Shown here in pieces: positions 17,240 through 24,126 of a DNA stretch of 64,000 nucleotides (its first letter is position 1; the number at the start of each line of letters is the position of its first letter). The DNA lies in NCBI GenBank assembly GCA_030613785.1, contig JAUWLF010000011.1, positions 1 to 64,000 on the forward strand, in the 5' to 3' direction. This stretch comes from Chloroflexota bacterium (GTDB lineage: Bacteria; Chloroflexota; Anaerolineae; UBA7937; B3-Chlor). A model generated the notes under the pieces. The model was not told where the DNA came from. It searched no databases and saw only the letters and a program-made list of their open reading frames with translations. The position numbers were made by a program, and so were the translations under genes.

Positions 17240-17523
17240 CGATCATCATCAAGGACGGGAAGAGAATCGAGATCACGGCGCGGGTGTCCGACGACGAGGT
17301 GGGTCGGATCTTCCTGCGCTATATGTTGTCCCTGGGAGGGAGAGATGATACCGCAGAAGCTGACTCTGGAAAACTTCATGTGCTACGGCCCTCAGCCGAC
17401 GACGCTGGACCTGAACGGGATCCACCTGGCGTGTCTGGCCGGCGAGAATGGCCACGGGAAGTCGGCAATCATCGACGCGATCACGTGGGCGCTGTGGGGG
17501 AAGGCGCGATCACGCCGCGATGA
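17236..17523 (+). CDS. Short early ORF overlapping the SbcC-like gene
   Basis: It starts with an ATGA overlap at 17236 (MTIIIKDGKRIEITARVSDDEV). The first 37 residues look like real protein. The rest overlaps the SbcC-like gene in another frame and has shadow-type composition. It may be a small gene that lost its natural stop, or a chance extension. Confidence 0.35.
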   Translation: MTIIIKDGKRIEITARVSDDEVGRIFLRYMLSLGGRDDTAEADSGKLHVLRPSADDAGPERDPPGVSGRREWPREVGNHRRDHVGAVGEGAITPR

Positions 17524-19498
17524 TGAACTGATCCACCTGGGACAGGAGCAGATGAGCGTGGGGTTGGACTTCCTACTGGGCGACGAGCAGTACCGGGTGC
17601 TTCGCCAGAGGAGCAGCACTGGCCGGGGCAACAGCGCGCTAGAGCTTCAGATCGTCAACAACGGCCAGGCCAGGCCGCTGACAGGGAATACGCTACGAGA
17701 GACGCAGCAAGCGATCATCGACACCATCTGCATGGACTACGACACGTTCATCAACTCGGCTCTGCTCCTACAAGGCAGGGCCGACGAGTTCACCAACCAG
17801 CCCCCCGGCGAGAGGAAGAGAATCCTGGGCGAGATCCTGGGGCTTTCTCTGTGGGAGACATGGGAGCAGCGGGCCAAGCAGCGGAGCAGGGCTGCAGAGC
17901 TACGCCTGGGCCAGGTGCAGGCAGCAGCCGCTCAGATCGAGGAGGAGCTGGACAAGAAGTTTGATTACCAAGAGGAGTTTAACTTAGCGCAGACCTCCGT
18001 TGGCAGATTGGCGGCTGAACTGCAGGAGCAGACGAAGCAATTGCGTGCAGTTCAGGACAAAGCCGCCGAAGCTGGCCTGAAGAAGCAAGCCCTCACCGAC
18101 GTCAGACTTGAGCTCACGAATCGGCAGAGGGAATTGCAGACGCTCAACGATCGAATCGCGTCGGTGGATCCAGAAGCGGCGGAGAAGATCAGCCGGGAAC
18201 TGCAGGTAGTGATGGAGCAATTGGCCAGCGCTGGCGATGCGGAAGCGGAGAAGCTGGCGAGCGCTGAGGATCATGAAGCGGAGAAGGAACCCTATCAGAA
18301 ACAGCGCGAGGTACTGGCCAGCGAGGAGGCCGGTCTACAAGCCACCAACAAGCAGTTGAAGGCGGACATGGATGCCCTGGCCGAGGAGATCGAATTACTC
18401 AAGCGGGCCGAGGCTCAATGCCCGCTGTGCGATAGCGAACTCACGGAAGAGCATCGACACCAGATCCTGGCCGATAAGCAGGCCGAGGGAAAGGCGAAGG
18501 CAACGAGCTACCGGGACAACAAGACGCGCATCTCAGAGATCGAGCAGAAGGAGTTGCCGCAGGTCAGACAGATGCTCTCGAACATAGATCGAGAACTGGC
18601 GGAGGCAAAGAGGCTGAGGGAACGAGACCTGGCGGAAGCAAAGAGGCTGAGAGAACGAGAGCTCACACTTTCTCAGGAGATCGCCCGACTGAAGAGCGAA
18701 GGGGAGCGATTGGCGGAGTGGGAGGAACAAGCGATCGCCCTGGACCAAACGCTGGAGCAGCTCACCGATCGGAAGGATCTCCTGGAGGAGGAGTTCCGCA
18801 GCCTGGAGGAGATCACAGCAGTCAGGGCAGGACTGGAGATGAAAGTCCGTCAGCTCGAGGAACAAGCATCGCACGCGAAGATGCGGCTGGGCGCGGTGCA
18901 GCAGAAGCTGGATCACTGCACCTACCTGGAGGGTGAGAAGGAGAAGAGGCAGGAAGAGCACGACGAGGCCGGCCGGGAGAAGGCGATCTTCGATGAGCTC
19001 CGCCTGGCGTTCGGCAAGAGGGGGATCCAGGCCATGATTATCGAGACGGTGTTGCCTGAGATCGAGGAACAGGCCAACCAACTGCTGGAGCAGATGACCG
19101 ATGGCCGAATGCATCTGTCATTCGAGAGCCAGAGGGAGACGAAGAAGGGCACCCTGATGGAGACGCTGGACATCGAGGTCTCCGATGAGTTGGGAAGCCG
19201 GAACTACGATCTCTTCTCCGGCGGGGAGGCCTTCCGCATCAACTTCGCCATCAGGATCGCCATCTCGAAGCTGCTGGCGAATCGGGCGGGGGCCCAGCTC
19301 CGGACGCTGATCATCGACGAGGGCTTTGGGAGCCAGGATGGCCATGGCAGGGACCGGCTGGTGGAGGCCATCAACTCCGTGCGTGATGACTTCGCGCTGA
19401 TCCTGGTGGTCACGCACATTGAGGAGTTGAAGGGAGCGTTCGGCAACAGGATAGAAGTAGTGAAGGGCCCCGCGGGGTCCATGATCTCGGTGAATTAG
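17345..19498 (+). CDS. SbcC/Rad50-like ATPase (T4 gp46-like)
   Basis: The 717-residue protein has Walker A GENGHGKSAI (residues 33-42), a Q-loop-type segment LLQGRADEFTNQPPGERK and long coiled coils with a central zinc hook CPLC (about 359-362). The ABC signature FSGGEAFRINFAIR, Walker B RTLIIDEGFG and H-loop VVTHIEEL follow. It is shorter than cellular SbcC (about 1000 residues) through shorter coils, like phage versions. With the next gene it should form an SMC-like nuclease that processes DNA ends for recombination. A 33-bp tandem duplication (18597-18662) repeats AEAKRLRER within the second coil. The RBS is GGAGGGAGAG. Confidence 0.92.
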   Translation: MIPQKLTLENFMCYGPQPTTLDLNGIHLACLAGENGHGKSAIIDAITWALWGKARSRRDDELIHLGQEQMSVGLDFLLGDEQYRVLRQRSSTGRGNSALELQIVNNGQARPLTGNTLRETQQAIIDTICMDYDTFINSALLLQGRADEFTNQPPGERKRILGEILGLSLWETWEQRAKQRSRAAELRLGQVQAAAAQIEEELDKKFDYQEEFNLAQTSVGRLAAELQEQTKQLRAVQDKAAEAGLKKQALTDVRLELTNRQRELQTLNDRIASVDPEAAEKISRELQVVMEQLASAGDAEAEKLASAEDHEAEKEPYQKQREVLASEEAGLQATNKQLKADMDALAEEIELLKRAEAQCPLCDSELTEEHRHQILADKQAEGKAKATSYRDNKTRISEIEQKELPQVRQMLSNIDRELAEAKRLRERDLAEAKRLRERELTLSQEIARLKSEGERLAEWEEQAIALDQTLEQLTDRKDLLEEEFRSLEEITAVRAGLEMKVRQLEEQASHAKMRLGAVQQKLDHCTYLEGEKEKRQEEHDEAGREKAIFDELRLAFGKRGIQAMIIETVLPEIEEQANQLLEQMTDGRMHLSFESQRETKKGTLMETLDIEVSDELGSRNYDLFSGGEAFRINFAIRIAISKLLANRAGAQLRTLIIDEGFGSQDGHGRDRLVEAINSVRDDFALILVVTHIEELKGAFGNRIEVVKGPAGSMISVN

Positions 19499-19507
19499 GA
19501 GGGAGAG

Positions 19508-20737
19508 GTGAAAGCATTGCACTTTGCTGACGTGCACCTGGGCTCCGATGAGTCGGGGCCCATAGACCCAGAGACAGGACTGAGTGCCCGGTTGATGGAT
19601 TTCCTGAAGTCTCTGGATGCCATCGTGGAGTATATCAAAGCCGAGGAGATCGATCTGGTCCTCTTCTGCGGGGATGCATACAAGACCAGGACGCCCACGC
19701 CCACCTTGGTGAGGGAATTCGCCCAGCGGATCCGCTTGATGGCGGATCTTGCGCCTGTGGTCCTGGTGGTGGGGAATCACGACTTGCCTGGGGCCTGGGG
19801 CAAGGCGCACACGCTGGAGATCTACCGCACCCTGAATGTCGAGAACGTCTACATCGCCGATCGTCCCCAGCTATTCCCGATCGAGACCAAGTCCGGCGTG
19901 GTGCAGGTGGTGGCGATGCCCTGGGCCACGCGGCATAACCTGATGGCGCAGGAGAAGGTGCAGGGGCTGCCTCTCGACCAGATCAATGAGCTGATCGCTG
20001 ATGCGGTGGCGCAGACCATCGAAGGCTTCGCCCGGGGCCTCACTCCAGAGCAGCCGGCGATCCTGGCCGGGCACATGACAGTGGCGGGAGGCGCGTTTGG
20101 CTCGGAGCGGAGCGTGATGCTGGGCTCCGACATCGTGATCCCGCTGGAGGCGGTGGCGTTACCTCAGTTCGACTACGTGGCCCTGGGCCACCTGCATCGA
20201 CACCAGATGCTCCACGATTCTCCCCCAGTCGTCTACTCTGGCAGCATAGAGCGGATTGATTTCGGCGAGGAGAAGGAGGAGAAAGGCTTCATGGTCGTGG
20301 AGATCGGGCGGGAGGAGGAAGGATTGTTCGATGGCGCCTACGTGGAGACAGAGTTCATCCCCCTGAACGTCCGGCACTTCCTGACGATCGAGGTCTCCGT
20401 GGACGGGAGCGATCCCATGACGGCCATCATGGAGGCCATCGATGCTGAGAAGCTCCAGGAGAAGGTAGTGCGGATGGTGGTCAATAGCACGGCCGAAGGA
20501 GAGGCATTGCTGGACAAGGCACAGATCCAGAAAGCATTAGGGGCAGCCTTCCGGTTGGCGAGCTTGACGACGAACGTGGAACGGGCGACCCGGGTGCGAT
20601 TGGGAGACATGGACTACCGCGAAATGGGGCCGCTGCAGCTGCTGGAGGCGTACCTGGAGAGCAAGGGCAAGCCAGCAGAGGAGCAAGAGGCCCTGGTGAA
20701 GGCGGCTGAGGAGTTGATCAAGGAGGGAGAGCAATGA
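19508..20737 (+). CDS. SbcD/Mre11-like nuclease (T4 gp47-like)
   Basis: The 409-residue metallophosphoesterase carries ADVHLGSD, LFCGDAY, VVGNHDLPG, AGHMTV and ALGHLHRHQ, the complete two-metal motif set. The C-terminal part (about 280-409) resembles the SbcD capping domain. The GTG start has the GGAGGGAGAG RBS, 9 bases after the sbcC-like stop. The pair probably makes double-strand ends suitable for recombination-dependent replication of the phage genome. Confidence 0.9.
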   Translation: MKALHFADVHLGSDESGPIDPETGLSARLMDFLKSLDAIVEYIKAEEIDLVLFCGDAYKTRTPTPTLVREFAQRIRLMADLAPVVLVVGNHDLPGAWGKAHTLEIYRTLNVENVYIADRPQLFPIETKSGVVQVVAMPWATRHNLMAQEKVQGLPLDQINELIADAVAQTIEGFARGLTPEQPAILAGHMTVAGGAFGSERSVMLGSDIVIPLEAVALPQFDYVALGHLHRHQMLHDSPPVVYSGSIERIDFGEEKEEKGFMVVEIGREEEGLFDGAYVETEFIPLNVRHFLTIEVSVDGSDPMTAIMEAIDAEKLQEKVVRMVVNSTAEGEALLDKAQIQKALGAAFRLASLTTNVERATRVRLGDMDYREMGPLQLLEAYLESKGKPAEEQEALVKAAEELIKEGEQ

Positions 20738-21672
20738 GCATCGTCGGGATGAAGGACACGTACCGCCCGAAGAAGATCGGACGGGTGGGTCTCGGAATCA
20801 CGGTGCCTGTGGAGGACGAGCACGGGGAAGTGAAGATGAGAGATGGGGAGATGGTGACCATGCCCAAGGCCACCGATTACTTCGTGGTAGAGGAGGAGGT
20901 ACAGGAGCTGTACGGTGCTGAGCCCAAGCAATTGCCGATCTTCTTTCTCATGGACAAGGAGAGGGAGGTATTCCCGCACAACCTGATGTTGTATGCCGCC
21001 CGGGGGTTGCTCTGCATGGGAGATGGAGAGCGGGTCCACTTCCGCCGCCACGTCAAGGGCAAGGAAAGCGAGGTCCTGATCTACGGGCAGGTGGCGAAGT
21101 GGGAGAAGATCGAGCGCAATGGTGTCGCCGACCTGTGGAAGAGCGATAAGGGCTATGGGACGGTGGAGAAAGTAGGCAACTCTGTGCAGTGTCTGTATTT
21201 CGAATGCCCGCGGTTCAAGCCGTGGATGTGCCGTCCCACAGGGATGCTAAAATTCGCCATCAAGGGCATCGTCCGGCAGGGATATTGGCAGATGACCGTG
21301 CATCTGAATCCTATGGAGGAGCTTCTAGGGCAGTTGAGGCATGGCCGGCATTTCATCGAGCAGTATTGTGGGCGGGCAACGATCGAGCACGCCGAGTGGC
21401 TGCTGACGCTCACGGGCCCAGAGAAGAAGTGGATTGACACCAGGCAGGGCCGCCGACTCATCGATGTCTGGACTCCAGAGCTGGAACTGGACCCGGCGTG
21501 GATGACGCGGGCCATGGAGGGGCGGGTGAAGCTCCCGCACTTAGAGCAGGTGACGGTGGATGACGTGTTTGGCCCGGCGAAGGAGCCCGAGCCAGCGATG
21601 GATAGCGAGCTGCTGGACGATCTGCCATACGATCCGACGGGCGAGGAGGAGCAGGAGGCACTGCTGTTCTGA
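20734..21672 (+). CDS. Gp3-like protein, candidate recombination directionality factor
   Basis: The 312-residue protein shows a pattern I recall from phage Gp3-like proteins: EPKQLPIFFLMDKEREVFPHN, RGLLCMGDG, a Cys-rich center (CLYFECPRFKPWMCRPTG), then YWQMTVHLNPMEELLGQL and FIEQYCGRATI. In phiC31 and relatives Gp3 binds the serine integrase and switches it to excision. The serine integrase in this prophage makes that role attractive. The family call is from pattern memory and the RDF role is inference. It overlaps the SbcD-like stop by 4 bases. Confidence 0.55.
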   Translation: MSIVGMKDTYRPKKIGRVGLGITVPVEDEHGEVKMRDGEMVTMPKATDYFVVEEEVQELYGAEPKQLPIFFLMDKEREVFPHNLMLYAARGLLCMGDGERVHFRRHVKGKESEVLIYGQVAKWEKIERNGVADLWKSDKGYGTVEKVGNSVQCLYFECPRFKPWMCRPTGMLKFAIKGIVRQGYWQMTVHLNPMEELLGQLRHGRHFIEQYCGRATIEHAEWLLTLTGPEKKWIDTRQGRRLIDVWTPELELDPAWMTRAMEGRVKLPHLEQVTVDDVFGPAKEPEPAMDSELLDDLPYDPTGEEEQEALLF

Positions 21673-21674
21673 TC

Positions 21675-21857
21675 ATGCCTTTCATGGACACGTGCATCTA
21701 CTGCGGCATCTCGTACTACCCGATGATGCGGTGGACGAAACAAGATCACAAGGAGGTGATCACCGTCTGCTACCAGAAGAAGTGTGAGCGAGCAGCCAGG
21801 GCAGCCGGATTCAAGCGGCTAACCGGGCTGACTGTATACACGGAGGGAGAGCAATGA
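21675..21857 (+). CDS. Small zinc-finger-like protein
   Basis: The 60-residue protein has CIYCGISYY and a downstream CYQKKCERA, a possible four-Cys zinc site. It lies between the Gp3-like gene and the next small ORF, with which it shares an ATGA overlap. The function is unknown. Confidence 0.55.
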   Translation: MPFMDTCIYCGISYYPMMRWTKQDHKEVITVCYQKKCERAARAAGFKRLTGLTVYTEGEQ

Positions 21858-22033
21858 ACCAAGACCAAGTTAAGATCCAGTTCTGGAAGAAGATCGACAT
21901 GACGGGAGAGGGAGAACCCTGCGATGAGTACATGGCGAAGCCGGTGTGCAGGCTCCGAGACCAGTTGCACAAGCTCAAAGTGGAGGGCAAGGACAAAACC
22001 ATCATTGAGTCGTGGGATTTGATGGTGTCCTGA
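21854..22033 (+). CDS. Small hypothetical early protein
   Basis: This 59-residue ORF is not in the track. It starts at ATG 21854 with GGAGGGAGAG as RBS and overlaps the previous stop. The product is charged (MNQDQVKIQFWKKIDM...) with no recognisable domain. Confidence 0.55.
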   Translation: MNQDQVKIQFWKKIDMTGEGEPCDEYMAKPVCRLRDQLHKLKVEGKDKTIIESWDLMVS

Positions 22034-22062
22034 TCCTGAGAAGAACTTGCGAGGCTAAAGCG

Positions 22063-22185
22063 ATGAAGGACGAGATCAGAGACATCCTCTGGCCGATAGG
22101 ACTGACGTTGGTCGGAGCCTGGGTATTCTACCATCTGGCCCAAGACATGATGCGCGGGCTGTTGACGCTAACAGGGATGTTCTAA
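22063..22185 (+). CDS. Very small membrane protein
   Basis: The 40-residue ORF (MKDEIRDILWPIGLTLVGAW...) has one amphipathic/hydrophobic helix and lies tightly between neighbours. It has no good SD. The function is unknown. Confidence 0.35.
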   Translation: MKDEIRDILWPIGLTLVGAWVFYHLAQDMMRGLLTLTGMF

Positions 22186-22193
22186 CCGAGGTC

Positions 22194-22523
22194 ATGCTAC
22201 TGACAGCGGTCATCGTAGGCAGCCTGTGCACGGTAGTCGGCGCATTGACTGTGCTGGTGGCCATACGGAAGGGAAACTTAATGGCGGCGTGGACGAGGAA
22301 GAAGGCATTGAACGAGGAGGACATCGGGATCGCCCTTCTGCGCGCTGTCAGGATCAATGAGAAGGCGGAGGCCGTGTACCTGGAACATCAGGATCCCCGG
22401 CTGCTGGTGATGGCGAAGGACTCGAAAGAGATACACACGAGGCTGACGCGGGTCATGTACCGCACGTATGGCCAGGGAAGGTTGTTTGATGAAGAAGATC
22501 AGGATTCGCAAGCCTTGGGATGA
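22194..22523 (+). CDS. Small membrane-anchored hypothetical protein
   Basis: The 109-residue protein begins with a membrane segment (LLTAVIVGSLCTVVGALTVL) and continues as a charged soluble domain (KALNEEDIGIALLRAVRI). No family is recognised. It overlaps the next gene. Confidence 0.5.
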   Translation: MLLTAVIVGSLCTVVGALTVLVAIRKGNLMAAWTRKKALNEEDIGIALLRAVRINEKAEAVYLEHQDPRLLVMAKDSKEIHTRLTRVMYRTYGQGRLFDEEDQDSQALG

Positions 22524-22758
22524 ACAGGGATCGCTGGCGCTGGTCCGGGCATTGACCTATCTCGGAATCGTGTGCTGCTTTCAGAACGACAACGGCCAGG
22601 GCGCGATCATCATCGAGATGGATGATGCGGACGACCAAGCGCTACTCCGGCTGTGGGATGAGCTGACGGATCTCCGGGTCAGCTACATCGAGGCGAAGCA
22701 GGAACTGATGGTCACACAGCTTAGCTACCTGGGGGGTGATGGTGCCGCTGCCACCTAG
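22489..22758 (+). CDS. Small hypothetical protein
   Basis: I choose ATG 22489 (MKKIRIRKPWDEQGSL, 89 residues) over the track start. The compact alpha/beta-like product (GAIIIEMDDADDQALLRLWDEL) has no recognised family. Its end overlaps the replication gene. Confidence 0.5.
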   Translation: MKKIRIRKPWDEQGSLALVRALTYLGIVCCFQNDNGQGAIIIEMDDADDQALLRLWDELTDLRVSYIEAKQELMVTQLSYLGGDGAAAT

Positions 22759-23449
22759 ATACAGCCTGTTGCCGATGGCGGTAGTCAGGATGCGGGAGCT
22801 ACCACAGCACCTCAAATGGACTTACGCCGTACTCTACGCCCTGGCATGGATGCATGATTATCAATGGTCAGACGAAACACTCGAACAGCTCGCACGGACG
22901 TTCACAGACCTCGGAGACGAAATCAACCCCCGGGGGATCAGACAGCGGCTTTCAGATCTGAAGCGATATGGCCTCATCGAGAGGCGCCAGGTCGGAGGTC
23001 GATACAGAACGTGCCTCAAGGTACGCCACGATCAGACAGGTGACGCCCCCAACGTCACCCCTCAGCGCTCAGGTGACGCCCTAGAACGTCACCCTATTAA
23101 TAATAGTGTTGTTGTTGAAGCTGATTCTGAGAAAAAGAAACTAGATCATCAACAACAACAGATTAATACTAAGGGGGGTGACGTTGAGCGCAACGAGGAG
23201 CTCCTGGCGGACATGGGCGTCGTCGGCGGAGTGCGGTACAGGCTGGCCACGGAGACCTGGGTGACGCCCGACTACCTGGAAGCCATCAGGGAGTACAAGG
23301 CATCGGAGGCGGCCAAGGGCAATAAGCTGGGGCCCGGGTGGGTGGTGAAGTTCGTAGGGGAGAAGCGGCCCGCGCCGGAAGTCGAAGCGACAGAGCCGGA
23401 TCGCTATCGGTATGTGGAAGGGAAGTACAAGGATTACATCAAGCATTGA
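22736..23449 (+). CDS. Phage replication initiator-like protein (winged helix N-terminus)
   Basis: The 237-residue protein has an N-terminal winged-helix region (LPQHLKWTYAVLYALAW ... PRGIRQRLSDLKRYGLIERR), a low-complexity middle (VVVEADSEKKKLDHQQQQ), and a C-terminal part that resembles the short end domain of DnaD/lambda O-type initiators (YLEAIREYKASEAAKG). The middle coincides with inverted repeats and an AT-rich stretch, as in lambda O where the origin lies inside the gene. No helicase or helicase loader is seen nearby, so it probably recruits host proteins. The assignment rests on context and architecture. Confidence 0.6.
   Translation: MMVPLPPRYSLLPMAVVRMRELPQHLKWTYAVLYALAWMHDYQWSDETLEQLARTFTDLGDEINPRGIRQRLSDLKRYGLIERRQVGGRYRTCLKVRHDQTGDAPNVTPQRSGDALERHPINNSVVVEADSEKKKLDHQQQQINTKGGDVERNEELLADMGVVGGVRYRLATETWVTPDYLEAIREYKASEAAKGNKLGPGWVVKFVGEKRPAPEVEATEPDRYRYVEGKYKDYIKH
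23039..23183. other. Candidate prophage replication origin inside the initiator gene
   Basis: Two inverted repeats GGTGACG-N7-CGTCACC (23039-23059) and GGTGACG-N8-CGTCACC (23072-23093) start 33 bp apart. They are followed by an AT-rich tract with 12-bp inverted arms (23107-23118 and 23149-23160). A fifth half-site GGTGACG lies at 23177-23183, and another GGTGACGCCC at 23260. Confidence 0.6.
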
Positions 23450-23458
23450 GGGAGGAAG

Positions 23459-23674
23459 ATGCAACGACAAGTGGATCATGCGGCGGAGGGATTGACTTGC
23501 GCGATCATCCTGCTGCTGTCGGCGAGCGGTGCCATCGGCGCTAGCTTGGAGGCCATAAGGATTCACCCTGCCTACGGGAAAGAAATGCCTTGGCTTAGGA
23601 CCGGTATGAATCTGAGCGATCAATCATACCGCGATGAAGTGGCAAGAATCTTGGAGGCGGTAGGGAAGGAATGA
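23459..23674 (+). CDS. Small hypothetical protein with hydrophobic N-terminus
   Basis: The 71-residue product has one hydrophobic stretch (GLTCAIILLLSASGAIGA) and a soluble tail. It has an SD (GAGGGAGGA). The function is unknown. Confidence 0.45.
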   Translation: MQRQVDHAAEGLTCAIILLLSASGAIGASLEAIRIHPAYGKEMPWLRTGMNLSDQSYRDEVARILEAVGKE

Positions 23675-24126
23675 GAGCGCGGCAATGCGTGATCACGTTT
23701 GACGAGCCCGGGCTGGACCGCGAAGTGAGGGCCGGCAAGTTCGTGTGGATCCAGATAACCAAGCGGCCGAAGCGAGGCTATTGGGCCTACGTGAACAACG
23801 TCTCGGTGCAATGGGACCTGATGCAGGAGCTAGATGCCTGGGGGATCGCGCCCTGCGTGCTCCAGGCGATGGAAGAGATGGGGATCGACCAGATCCACTT
23901 CTGCTGCAAGGAGGAGAAGGCCACATACATCACCGATGTGGCCACGGTGAAGAGATTCGGGATCCTGCGGAGGTATGGGAACAGAGGAACGCACTGGCAT
24001 CTACCGCGGCGATACTGGAACCGCCCCCATGGTGGTTTGGAATATCCGTGGGTGAACAAGGAGTGGAAACTGAAATGGCTTGAGCCTGAGAAATTGCAGG
24101 CGGAACAGATGGAGATGGCGTTGTGA
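23671..24126 (+). CDS. Hypothetical early phage protein
   Basis: The 151-residue protein overlaps both neighbours by 4 bases (translationally coupled). It contains many aromatic residues (RGYWAYVNNVSVQWDL, GNRGTHWHLPRRYWNRP). No family is recognised. Confidence 0.55.
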   Translation: MRARQCVITFDEPGLDREVRAGKFVWIQITKRPKRGYWAYVNNVSVQWDLMQELDAWGIAPCVLQAMEEMGIDQIHFCCKEEKATYITDVATVKRFGILRRYGNRGTHWHLPRRYWNRPHGGLEYPWVNKEWKLKWLEPEKLQAEQMEMAL

